Assembly: GCF_037997115.1 (NCBI RefSeq)
Contig: NZ_CP150484.1
Location: forward strand, 4,952,755 to 5,016,754
Direction of reading: 5' to 3'
From: Amycolatopsis coloradensis
GTDB taxonomy: Bacteria > Actinomycetota > Actinomycetes > Mycobacteriales > Pseudonocardiaceae
DNA length: 64,000 nt
In this document: positions 52,115 to 59,922 of the stretch, in pieces
Layout of the letters: every line of letters starts with the position of its first letter
Position numbering within the stretch: position 1 is the stretch's first letter
Notes under the pieces: generated by a model
Told to the model about the DNA's origin: nothing
Database searches by the model: none
What the model saw: only the letters and a program-made list of their open reading frames with translations
Position numbers and translations under genes: made by a program

Positions 52115-53402
52115 CGCTCATCATCCGCTTCCATTGGGCGTACGCCGCCCGCATCCCGGTCTCGTCGGTGACATGGCTGGTCGGCCAGCCCTCGGCGGAG
52201 GGCTTCTCGCGACCCAGACCGCGGTTGACCATGATCGGCAGTTCGGGTGCACCCTGGGCACCGCGCTGCACCCGGTCCCAGCCCTCGGAGTCGTCCGGGG
52301 TGCCGAATCCGAACGGACCCTGGAAATGTTCGTGGGCGCGCAGCCGCTCCCGGTTGACCGGCCCGACGATCTCGGCCGGGCCGTCACTGCCGAGGGCGAC
52401 GTGCTCGATCACGGTCTCGTCGACACTGATCGGCCGCAGCACCCGGAAGAACGAGATCGACATCGACACGTTCGGGAACAGGTTGAGATTGAACCCCGTG
52501 CCGTGCACGGCACGGACGAGCCTGCGGATCTCGGCCTCGTCCGCCCCCGCCGCTTCGAGCCGGGCGACCAGGCCGTCGAACCGCGGCTGGAGCGGCTCGC
52601 TGCCGTCGTCCGCGTCCAGATCCGAGTGCTCGGGGACCATCTGCATCACCGAGTGGCCGTTCCCCAGATCGTGGGTGACCGCCGTCGGATCGGTCATGAA
52701 CGACATCATCTCGGCGGTTTCCGCGTCGACCGAGGCCATCCAGGAGCGGTGCACGATGGGGAAGTGGTACCCGTCGGTGGTGTTCTCCAGCTGGATCTTC
52801 CAGTTGCCCCGATAGGTGAACCGGTGGGTGCCGAGCACCTTCACCGGATAACCGCCGCCCTGCGCCATGAAGCGATCGATCCACAGCTTGACGTCGCCGA
52901 GGAAGTCGGCCAGCGGCTCGGCCTCGGCGTTCAGGGTCGCGAAGATCATCCCGCCGTAAGACTCGGTGCGCAGGGTCTTCAGCCCGAGATCCGCCTTGTC
53001 CATGACGCCCTCGTACCCGTCGGGGTACGGGATGCCGCGCAGTTTGCCGTCCAGCCCGTAGGACCAGGCGTGATAAGGACAAGTGAATCCGTTGGCGTGG
53101 CCGGTCTTCTTCTCGCAGAGCGACGCGCCCCGGTGGCGGCAGCGGTTCACGAGCGTGCGGATCTCGCCCTTGCGGTCCTTGGTGACGATGACCGGATGCC
53201 GTCCGACGTGGGTCGATTTGAAGCTGCCCGCCTTGGGCAGCTCCGATTCGTGCGCGACCCAGATCCAGGCCCGCTCGAAGATCTTCGTCATCTCCTGGTC
53301 GAAGATCGCGGGATCGGTGTACATCCGGCCGGCGACCCGGTCGCCGAGGACGAGGTCCGCGGGCGGCAGGTCGTACACGGTGGCGGCGGTGAATTCGGTC
53401 AT
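52107..53402 (-). CDS. Rieske ring-hydroxylating dioxygenase alpha subunit, IacC counterpart
   Basis: 431 aa from the ATG at 53402. Rieske [2Fe-2S] ligands C88-x-H90 (NRCRHRGASL) and C108-x2-H111 (FTCPYHAWSY). Mononuclear iron His residues are in ENTTDGYHFPIVHRS (H213, H218). Iac-type enzymes dihydroxylate the oxindole intermediate toward catechol. Here the gene lies between iacB-like and iacD-like genes with an 8-bp overlap, the usual order. Substrate specificity is inferred from gene content. Confidence 0.93.
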   Translation of the reverse strand: MTEFTAATVYDLPPADLVLGDRVAGRMYTDPAIFDQEMTKIFERAWIWVAHESELPKAGSFKSTHVGRHPVIVTKDRKGEIRTLVNRCRHRGASLCEKKTGHANGFTCPYHAWSYGLDGKLRGIPYPDGYEGVMDKADLGLKTLRTESYGGMIFATLNAEAEPLADFLGDVKLWIDRFMAQGGGYPVKVLGTHRFTYRGNWKIQLENTTDGYHFPIVHRSWMASVDAETAEMMSFMTDPTAVTHDLGNGHSVMQMVPEHSDLDADDGSEPLQPRFDGLVARLEAAGADEAEIRRLVRAVHGTGFNLNLFPNVSMSISFFRVLRPISVDETVIEHVALGSDGPAEIVGPVNRERLRAHEHFQGPFGFGTPDDSEGWDRVQRGAQGAPELPIMVNRGLGREKPSAEGWPTSHVTDETGMRAAYAQWKRMMSDD

Positions 53403-53407
53403 CGCGA

Positions 53408-53779
53408 TCAGCCCCGGTATTCGCGCGGAGTGAGGGCGCGGCCGATACGCGCTTCGATCTTGGCGTACTTCCACAGCTTCCACGGACTGTCGCCGACCGG
53501 TGTGCCGCGCAGGAAGTCGCACGCCTGCTTGACGGTTTCCTGCGAGTCGACGTCGCAGAGCAGGTAACAGGTCCACGGCCAGCCGTCGGACGGGCCGACC
53601 ATATGCGAGTCGTCGTCGATGTCGCCGATGAAGTCCACGCCGGGCAGGCCCTTGATGCCGTCCATCAGCGCGACGAAGGCGGTCCACACGTCGCCGGCGG
53701 CGACACCGCCTTCGGGCAGGTCGAAGAAGTTCTGGTTGATACCGATGCAGAACAGCACGCGCAGCGGGGTATCGCTCAT
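53408..53779 (-). CDS. iacB: IacB-like small protein
   Basis: 123 aa from the ATG at 53779. The sequence is recognised as the IacB family by LRVLFCIGINQNFFDLP, GIKGLPGVDFIGDIDDD, MVGPSDGWPWTCYLLCD and a C-terminal YAKIEARIGRALTPREY. The predicted fold is a small alpha/beta (dimeric barrel-like) protein. It belongs to auxin-degradation clusters, where it sits beside the flavin-dependent oxygenase; its exact step is not settled. This gene is the most specific marker that the locus is iac-like. Confidence 0.85.
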   Translation of the reverse strand: MSDTPLRVLFCIGINQNFFDLPEGGVAAGDVWTAFVALMDGIKGLPGVDFIGDIDDDSHMVGPSDGWPWTCYLLCDVDSQETVKQACDFLRGTPVGDSPWKLWKYAKIEARIGRALTPREYRG

Positions 53780-53817
53780 GGTGGTGGTCCAACTCCTCGT
53801 CAGCGGTCGGTGGTGGG

Positions 53818-54957
53818 TCACTGGAAGCCAGGAACGGTGGGGGGATGGCCCATCAGCACGGCACCCGCGGCGTCGTACATGGCCGGGCCCAGGAAGGCGT
53901 GCTGCTGCGGGACCAGGGCGTCGCCGAGCAGCCACTGCAGCGGATGGTTCGTGGCGATGGCACCCGTCCCGGACAGGCCGATGACCCGGTTGACAGTCTC
54001 GGCGGCGGTCTTCGCGAGATGGGTCGAGGCCAGCCGGAGATGGGCGTTCTGGTGCGGCGCCACGGGATCGCCGTCCAGCACGGTCTGCCACGCCTCGTCG
54101 GTGACCTCGTAGAAGTACGCCCGCGCCGAACGCATCGTCGCCTCGGCTTCGGCCAGTCCCGTCCGGTAGTAGGCGCGGTCGGCGAGTTTCGGCGCGCCCG
54201 TGACGCCCGAACGGCCGCTGCCGACCTCGGTCGCGAAGTCGAGCGCCGCGCGGGCGACACCCGCGCCGACGACCGCCAGGACCTGGGAGGCGTAGGCGAG
54301 GGTGGGGTAGCGGTACAGCGGCTCGTCGATGGTGGGCTCACCGCCGCGGATGAACGTCCATTCGCGCGGGACCTCGACCTTGTCGACGACCAGGTCGAAG
54401 GAACCGGTGCCCTTCATTCCGACGACGTCCCACTCCTGGATGATCTCGACCTGCTCGGGCCGCAGCAGGGCGGTGCGCGGCTTTCCGGCGGTCGTGTCGT
54501 CTCCGGGGATCCCGACGCCCAGGACGTCGGCGCCCATGCAGCCGCTCGCGAACTTCCAGCGACCGTCGACCAGGAAGCCGGACGCGGTGGGTTCGGCCCG
54601 CTGCACAGGGAAGAGGCCGCCGGCGAAGCACAGATCCGGACCGTCGGCGTACAGCTCGGCCTGCGTCTCGCTGGGCAGCGCCGCGAGGTAAACCAGCGCG
54701 GAACCGAAACTGGCCACCCAGCCGGTGGATCCGTCGACGACGGAGATCCGCTCCACCGTCCGCAGGAATTCGGCCGGGGGCAGGGGCCTGCCGCCGAACC
54801 GTTCGGGGGTCGCGGAACGGTAGACGCCTGCTGCCTTGAGCCGGTCGACGAAGTCGCGGGAGACGTACCTTTGGTCCCGGAACTCCTGACGGCGCTCGAG
54901 GAGTTCGGCCAGGACATCGTCGAGTGTCACGGCCGGGCTCTCCTGGATCTGGGCCAT
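53818..54957 (-). CDS. iacA: acyl-CoA-dehydrogenase-fold flavin monooxygenase, IacA counterpart
   Basis: 379 aa from the ATG at 54957 (GAGGAGC upstream). The fold of group D flavin monooxygenases (HsaA/HpaB-like) is seen in RISVVDGSTGWVASFGSAL, GFLVDGRWKFASGC, GMKGTGSFDLVVDKVEVP and a C-terminal VNRVIGLSGTGAIATNHPLQ. IacA oxidises indole-3-acetate using FADH2 from the flavin reductase IacG, whose counterpart is encoded at 56674. First gene of the minus-strand operon, divergent from the sensor kinase. Confidence 0.88.
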   Translation of the reverse strand: MAQIQESPAVTLDDVLAELLERRQEFRDQRYVSRDFVDRLKAAGVYRSATPERFGGRPLPPAEFLRTVERISVVDGSTGWVASFGSALVYLAALPSETQAELYADGPDLCFAGGLFPVQRAEPTASGFLVDGRWKFASGCMGADVLGVGIPGDDTTAGKPRTALLRPEQVEIIQEWDVVGMKGTGSFDLVVDKVEVPREWTFIRGGEPTIDEPLYRYPTLAYASQVLAVVGAGVARAALDFATEVGSGRSGVTGAPKLADRAYYRTGLAEAEATMRSARAYFYEVTDEAWQTVLDGDPVAPHQNAHLRLASTHLAKTAAETVNRVIGLSGTGAIATNHPLQWLLGDALVPQQHAFLGPAMYDAAGAVLMGHPPTVPGFQ

Positions 54958-55063
54958 CGGGCGCTCCTCGCGTCGTAGGGAAGATGTCTCCGACGCTAGG
55001 GATCACCGCCGCGCGTGGCCATTGGTCATTGCCTGCCGTCGGCCAGGGAGTCCCACGCAGAGG

Positions 55064-55082
55064 GGTAGGGGAAATCCTTACC
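55064..55082. promoter_or_regulatory. GTAGGGGAAATCCTTA motif, copy 1
   Basis: GGTAGGGGAAATCCTTACC is a near-perfect dyad (GGTAnGG/CCnTACC) in the 158-bp gap between the iacA-like gene and the divergent kinase. The kinase -10 may be TATGCT just downstream (55104-55109). Likely site for the FixJ-type regulator at 58713. A weaker match (GTAGGGAAGATGTCT) lies at 54975-54989 close to the iacA-like start. Confidence 0.65.
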
Positions 55083-55115
55083 GGCCGCCCGGCGGCGGAC
55101 TCCTATGCTGAGGCG

Positions 55116-56603
55116 GTGCAGGTCGATCCGATTGCGCCCGAGCTGGCCACCGGCGACTTCGTGGCGATGATGAACGCCTCGAAGGTGTGCGTGCTCGTCC
55201 ACGACGCGGCGACCAAGAACATCCTGTGGGCCAATCCCGCCGCGTGCGAGATGCTCGAGTTCAGCCTTTCGGAGCTGCGCCCGCTCAAGGCCAACCACAT
55301 GAGCAGCTCCGCCCAGCAATACGACCGGGTCATCGGGCGTGCGTGGCTCCAGGCCGCGGTGGAACACGGTTCGAGCCGCATCGTGTGGCACTACCGGAGC
55401 AAGTCCGGCCGCGTGATACCCACCGACGCGGTGGCCATCCGGGTCGAGCTGGAGCGGGGACCCGCGGTGATGGTCCAGTTCCGCGACATCCAGCGCGCGG
55501 AGGAGGTCGAACGGGAACTGAAGCTGACGACGTCGTACGTCGACGCGCTGGCGCGGCACACCTCGACCGTGGCGTTCATGCTCGACGCCGCCGGAGCCGT
55601 GCGGTTCGCCACGGACAGCGCGCTGACCTTCCTCGGCCTGACCGGCGACGACGACCGGCTGGCCGGGGAGCCGCTGACCGCGTACGCGCGGCTGCATCTG
55701 GGCGGCAGGCCGGTGCGCTGGACCGAGGTGGTCGCGGGCGCGGACCCGGTCGGGCCGGTGCAGCTGGAGTTACCGGGGGAGAACGCGACCTGGCTGGAAG
55801 GGAGCCTGGAGCGGCTGTCGGAGTCCGAGGTCGACGCGTATCTGATGATCCTGCACGACGTCTCCGAGCGAGTGCGTGGCGAAGCACGGCGGGAGCTGGA
55901 ACTGCGGCACGAGAACTATCTGGCCCGCTACAACGCCATGGGGGACATGGCGATGGCGATCGCGCACGAACTCGGCCAGCCGCTGGCCGCCGCCGCGAAC
56001 TTCATCGCGGGCATCCGCGCCCGTGCCGCCACGATGGCGGAAGGCGGTGACGTCCGTGAGCAGATGGGCTACGGCCTGGACAGCGTGGCGCGCCAGATCG
56101 ACCGGGCGAAGGAGATCGTCGGTTCGCTGCGGTCCTTCGTCGGGCATCTGGAACAGGTCGAGCAGATGGTCGATCTGAACGAGATCGTCCGGGAGTGCCT
56201 GTACTTCATCGAGCTGAGCGCCGCGCCGCACGCCGTGGACGTCCGCGTCCGGCTCGACCCGGCGCCGGTCCTGGTGCGGTGCGAACGCGTCCTCACCGGC
56301 CAGGTGGTGATGAACCTGTGCCTCAACGCGATCGACGAGACCGCGGAATGCGAGCCCGTGCAACGGCGGATCACGGTGGGCACCCAGGCCAAGGAGGGCG
56401 TCGGCGTCCTCACCGTCGACGATCACGGCCGCGGTGTCGCCAGGGATCCCTTCGCCGAGTCGTTCACCAGCAAACCCGGAGGCAGCGGCATCGGGCTGGC
56501 GCTGAGCCACCGCATCATCACCCGGCAGCACGGAAGCATCTGGGCCGAGCGGCGCGACGGCGGGGGCTCCCGGTTCGGGTTCGCCCTGCCGCTGGACACG
56601 TAA
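55116..56603 (+). CDS. PAS-domain sensor histidine kinase, FixL/StyS-like
   Basis: 495 aa from the GTG at 55116; an upstream start at 54924 lacks coding character. Two PAS-type regions (about 10-135, with CVLVHDAATKNILWANPAAC, split here; and about 150-260) precede the HisKA domain with AIAHELGQPLAAAANF (phospho-His H284). The HATPase ends with NLCLNAIDE, DDHGRGV and GSGIGLALSHRI. No TM helix, so it senses a cytosolic ligand. The HELGQPL box is typical of FixL, TodS and StyS kinases, which detect oxygen or aromatic compounds. Confidence 0.9.
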   Translation: MQVDPIAPELATGDFVAMMNASKVCVLVHDAATKNILWANPAACEMLEFSLSELRPLKANHMSSSAQQYDRVIGRAWLQAAVEHGSSRIVWHYRSKSGRVIPTDAVAIRVELERGPAVMVQFRDIQRAEEVERELKLTTSYVDALARHTSTVAFMLDAAGAVRFATDSALTFLGLTGDDDRLAGEPLTAYARLHLGGRPVRWTEVVAGADPVGPVQLELPGENATWLEGSLERLSESEVDAYLMILHDVSERVRGEARRELELRHENYLARYNAMGDMAMAIAHELGQPLAAAANFIAGIRARAATMAEGGDVREQMGYGLDSVARQIDRAKEIVGSLRSFVGHLEQVEQMVDLNEIVRECLYFIELSAAPHAVDVRVRLDPAPVLVRCERVLTGQVVMNLCLNAIDETAECEPVQRRITVGTQAKEGVGVLTVDDHGRGVARDPFAESFTSKPGGSGIGLALSHRIITRQHGSIWAERRDGGGSRFGFALPLDT

Positions 56604-56615
56604 GGGAAATCCTCA
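56600..56615. promoter_or_regulatory. GTAGGGGAAATCCTTA motif, copy 2
   Basis: GTAAGGGAAATCCTCA matches copy 1 at 14 of 16 positions. It includes the kinase stop TAA and lies 59 bp before the flavin-reductase start, so it could drive the plus-strand catabolic genes. Confidence 0.6.
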
Positions 56616-56673
56616 GGCGGCGCGGTGGAACTCGGGATATCGCCGGTTTCGGCCACGGCTCTAGCGTCGAGGT

Positions 56674-57189
56674 ATGCCCGATGAGCTGACCACCACCCAG
56701 CGACGGTTCCGCGCGGCGATGGCGAACCTTTCGACGGCTGTCAACATCGTCACCACCGACGGCGTCAGCGGCCGCGCCGGCATCACGGTGAGCGCGGTCT
56801 GCTCGGTCACCGACACACCGCCGACCCTGCTGGTCTGCGTCAACCAGTCGAGCTACACGCACGACATCTTCCGGACGAACGGGCGGATGGCCATCAACGT
56901 CCTGGCGCCCCAGCACAAGGACCTCGCCCTGCAGTTCGCCGGTGCGACGGACGTGCCGATGCTCGACCGGTTCCGGTTCGAGGTCTGGGATCACGACCGG
57001 TTCCGCATCCCCGTCGTCCGCGACGCGGCCGCCGTCCTCATCGGCGGGGTCGGCGCCGAGTTCACCCAGGGCACGCACACCGTGCTCTTCGTCGAGGTCG
57101 AGGACGTCTTCGTCAACGAGGACGCCGGGGGTCTCGCCTACTTCCGGCGCGAATTCCACCGGATCGCGCCGACCGGCGCGAACGCGTGA
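56674..57189 (+). CDS. iacG: flavin reductase, IacG counterpart
   Basis: 171 aa. HpaC/ActVB-type flavin reductase: FRAAMANLSTAVNIVTTDG, GRAGITVSAVCSVTDTPPTLLVC split at the FMN-binding turn, FRTNGRMAINVL and the C-terminal FFRR-like GLAYFRREFHRI. It uses NAD(P)H to make free FADH2/FMNH2 for the two-component monooxygenase at 53818. Separated from the kinase by 70 bp that hold a copy of the locus motif. Confidence 0.9.
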   Translation: MPDELTTTQRRFRAAMANLSTAVNIVTTDGVSGRAGITVSAVCSVTDTPPTLLVCVNQSSYTHDIFRTNGRMAINVLAPQHKDLALQFAGATDVPMLDRFRFEVWDHDRFRIPVVRDAAAVLIGGVGAEFTQGTHTVLFVEVEDVFVNEDAGGLAYFRREFHRIAPTGANA

Positions 57190-57197
57190 GGAGCCGG

Positions 57198-57458
57198 ATG
57201 AACGAGCGCACCACGTTGATGTGTTACAACGACACCCACGGATACGGCTGGCGCCATGTGGACCTGTTCGTGCACGACGCCGAGGGCCGTGAGCTGGACT
57301 GGGTCCACTGGCAGGTCCCTGCCGACGGTCCCGACGCCGCCGACGAGGTGACCGCGCGGGTCGAGCCCCTGCTGAGGCGTACTTCGGAGTGGCGGCACGG
57401 GGTGAGCGCCGGCGGCGTCGACTATTGGGAAGCGGATGCCGCGTGGGAGGAGCAGTGA
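57198..57458 (+). CDS. small hypothetical protein of the iac-like locus (86 aa)
   Basis: ATG at 57198, preceded by GAGGAGCCGG; a GTG at 57186 overlapping the previous stop is an alternative. Hydrophilic, with aromatic-rich CYNDTHGYGWRHVDLFVHD and a C-terminal GGVDYWEADAAWEEQ. No family recognised and no TM segment. The stop overlaps the GTG of the amidase (GTGA), so it is co-translated with it and probably belongs to the pathway. Confidence 0.7.
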   Translation: MNERTTLMCYNDTHGYGWRHVDLFVHDAEGRELDWVHWQVPADGPDAADEVTARVEPLLRRTSEWRHGVSAGGVDYWEADAAWEEQ

Positions 57459-58702
57459 GGCTCGCGCGCCCGTGGCCGCTGCGGGAACTCGCCCGGGATC
57501 TGCGGCAGGGACGGACCACTCCGGAAGCGGCGTCGAAGCGGGCATCGGCCCGGATCGCCGAGACGGAAGCGGATCTGCACGCCTGGGTCGAACGGACGGC
57601 CTTCCTTCCGGGCGTGGGTGGGCCGCTCGGCGGCGTGCCGCTCGGGGTCAAGGACATCATCGATCTGGCGGGCGTGCCCACCCGCTGTGGTTCGGTCCTG
57701 CGCGCGGACATCGCTCCGGCGACCTCGGACGCGGCGATCGTGACCGCGTGGCGCGCCGCCGGCGCTGTGCCGCTGGGAAAGACGGTCACCACCGAGTTCG
57801 CGTTCTTCGCCCCCGGCACGACCCGCAATCCCGCGGCACCCGGTCATACCCCGGGCGGCTCGTCGAGCGGATCGGCCGCCGCCGTCGCGTCCGGACAGGT
57901 TCCGCTGGCGCTGGGCTCGCAGACCGCCGGATCGGTCACCAGACCGGCGTCGTACTGCGGGGTCGCGTCACTGGTCATGAGCCATGGCCGGTATCCGGTC
58001 ACCGGGGTGACGGGGCTGAGCCCCAGCCTGGACAGCCACGGTGTTTTCGCCGCCACGGTCTCCGATCTCGCGATCGCCTGGTCGGCGCTGACCGCCGATC
58101 CCGGTCTCGAACCGCGGCCGCCGCGGATCCTCGTGTGGTCCGCCGACGCGCTCGACGTCGTCGAAGCGCCGATGCGGCAAGCCGTGACACAAGCGGCGAA
58201 ACGTCTGCGGGAAGCAGGGGCGACCGTCTCGGCTTTCCTCGACGAACGGCTGATGGCCGACCTCACCGATGCGCATCCGGTGGTGATGGCCTACGAAGCA
58301 GCCCGCGAAAGGGCCGCCGAGCTCGCCGTGGCCGAGCGGTTGAGCGCTCCCTTGGCGCAGCTGCTGCGGACCGGCGCCGCGACATCGTTCGACGAGTACG
58401 AAAGCGCCCGCGCGACCATCGCCGACGGTGCGGCCCGGCTCGCCGAGGTGTTCGACTCCTGCGACGTCGTGCTGGGCCCGGCCGCACCCGGCGCGGCGCC
58501 GCGAGGACTGAAGGCGACCGGGAATCCCGTGCTGAGCCGTGGCTGGCAGGCGCTCGGCCTGCCCGTGATCGCTCTGCCAGGGTTCACCGACCCGGCGGGC
58601 CTGCCGCTCGGACTTCAGCTCGTCGGGCGTCGCGGCGGGGAAGCCGAACTGCTCGGGCACGCCTGCTGGGCGGAGCGGGTGCTCGCCGGGGATTCATGGT
58701 AA
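57455..58702 (+). CDS. iacH: amidase-signature protein, IacH counterpart
   Basis: 415 aa, GTG overlapping the upstream stop. Amidase-signature triad: Lys in PLGVKDIID (about 67), cis-Ser and nucleophile Ser in GGSSSGSAAA and GSQTAGSVTRPASYCG. The usual GSDTGGSIR is altered to GSQTAGSVT. IacH-type amidases are present in all iac clusters with an unclear hydrolytic step. Placed between the small protein and the response regulator on the plus strand. Confidence 0.87.
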   Translation: MRLARPWPLRELARDLRQGRTTPEAASKRASARIAETEADLHAWVERTAFLPGVGGPLGGVPLGVKDIIDLAGVPTRCGSVLRADIAPATSDAAIVTAWRAAGAVPLGKTVTTEFAFFAPGTTRNPAAPGHTPGGSSSGSAAAVASGQVPLALGSQTAGSVTRPASYCGVASLVMSHGRYPVTGVTGLSPSLDSHGVFAATVSDLAIAWSALTADPGLEPRPPRILVWSADALDVVEAPMRQAVTQAAKRLREAGATVSAFLDERLMADLTDAHPVVMAYEAARERAAELAVAERLSAPLAQLLRTGAATSFDEYESARATIADGAARLAEVFDSCDVVLGPAAPGAAPRGLKATGNPVLSRGWQALGLPVIALPGFTDPAGLPLGLQLVGRRGGEAELLGHACWAERVLAGDSW

Positions 58703-58712
58703 GGAGCTCTCC

Positions 58713-59354
58713 ATGGTCACCACCGATTCCGCATCCGGCGGCGAGACGCCGCCGGTGGTCTACATCGTCGACGACGACGAGGCCATCCGCCAATCCCTGG
58801 TGTTCCTGCTGGAGAGCGTCGGCATTCAGGCGCTCGTCTACCCGGACGGGCCGACGTTCCTGGAGGAGTTCGACCCCGACGAGCCGAGCGTGCTGATCAT
58901 CGACGTCCGGATGCCGGGGCTCAGCGGTCTGCAGCTGCAGGAGAAGCTCGTCGCGCGCGAATTCCCGGCCCCGGTGATCTTCTGCTCCGCGCACGGCGAC
59001 ATCCCGATGTCGGTGCGGGCGCTCCGGCTGGGCGCCGTGGACTTCCTCGAAAAGCCGTACGAGCCGCAGCGGATGCTGGAGGTCGTCCAGGCGCAGCTGG
59101 TGGCCGCGGCGGAACGGTTCTCGGCGGCCGCCTGCCGCAAAGCCGTCGCCGAGCGGATCGCGACACTGACCCCGCGCGAGCGGGAGGTGCTCCGGCTGGT
59201 GATCGACGGCCTGCCCAGCCAGCTGATCGCGCGCCGGCTGGGCACCAGCGTGAAGACCGTCGATGTGCACCGGGCCCGGATCAAGGCCAAGACCGAGGCG
59301 GACAGCCTCGGCACCCTGGTGCGGGACGTCCTGCAGCACCAGGTCACGGTGTAG
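58713..59354 (+). CDS. FixJ/StyR-like response regulator
   Basis: 213 aa. Receiver: VVYIVDDDEAIRQSLVFLL, phospho-Asp in VLIIDVRMPGLSG, ICSAHGD-type Ser switch (IFCSAHGDIPMSVRAL) and Lys in DFLEKPYEPQ. Linker and LuxR helix-turn-helix: LTPREREVLRLVIDGLPSQ, then GTSVKTVDVHRARIKAK. Its partner is the PAS kinase at 55116, four genes upstream on the same strand. It probably activates the iac-like promoters in place of the MarR regulator IacR. Confidence 0.93.
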   Translation: MVTTDSASGGETPPVVYIVDDDEAIRQSLVFLLESVGIQALVYPDGPTFLEEFDPDEPSVLIIDVRMPGLSGLQLQEKLVAREFPAPVIFCSAHGDIPMSVRALRLGAVDFLEKPYEPQRMLEVVQAQLVAAAERFSAAACRKAVAERIATLTPREREVLRLVIDGLPSQLIARRLGTSVKTVDVHRARIKAKTEADSLGTLVRDVLQHQVTV

Positions 59355-59922
59355 GTGCCGGTGGTCTCGTTCCCGGCGCCATCAGGACCGACGCCGCCGG
59401 GAAGTCCGACGCGAAATCGCCGGGCAGCGGGGCGATGAAGACGTTCTCGGTCCGCGTGCGGGTGATGAGCCAGTGGCCGTCTTGGCGCCGGAACGCGTTG
59501 TTGAGCCTGCTGGATCGCAGCAGGCCGGTGCCGTCGGCGTACAGCCACGGCTGGACGTGGATCCATTGCCCCTCGGCCCGGTCGCCGTCGACGTGGATCT
59601 GCTCCGACGTCAGGTAGTGGGCGTTGAGGACCAGCGCCGGATCCCGCTTCTCGCCCCAGAACCGTTCGAAATGCGCCCGGATCCGGTCCTTGCCCACCGC
59701 GCGGCCGAACTGCCCGTCGTAGTGCTCGCCGACGCCCTCCCAGACGGCGTCCTCGGCGTACAGCTCGAGGATCAGCTCGATGCGGTGGTCGTCGCCGGTG
59801 ACGCCGTACTCCGGGCACGGGGTGTCGCAGAGGAACATGTAACGGGCCTGGATGCGGCGGATCTCGGCCTCGGCCTCCAGCACTTCGACGCGGTGACGCA
59901 GTTCGGCGAGTTCGTCCTTCAT
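59344..59922 (-). CDS. SnoaL/NTF2-like protein (possible IacI counterpart)
   Basis: 192 aa from the ATG at 59922. N-terminal coiled helix MKDELAELRHRVEVLEAEAE, then the NTF2-like barrel with RRIQARYMFLCDTPCPE, LYAEDAVWEGVGEHYDG and ENVFIAPLPGDF. It overlaps the MFS gene by ATGA upstream and the response regulator end by 11 bp. Such dehydratase/isomerase folds recur in iac loci; equating it with IacI is tentative. Confidence 0.78.
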   Translation of the reverse strand: MKDELAELRHRVEVLEAEAEIRRIQARYMFLCDTPCPEYGVTGDDHRIELILELYAEDAVWEGVGEHYDGQFGRAVGKDRIRAHFERFWGEKRDPALVLNAHYLTSEQIHVDGDRAEGQWIHVQPWLYADGTGLLRSSRLNNAFRRQDGHWLITRTRTENVFIAPLPGDFASDFPAASVLMAPGTRPPAPTP

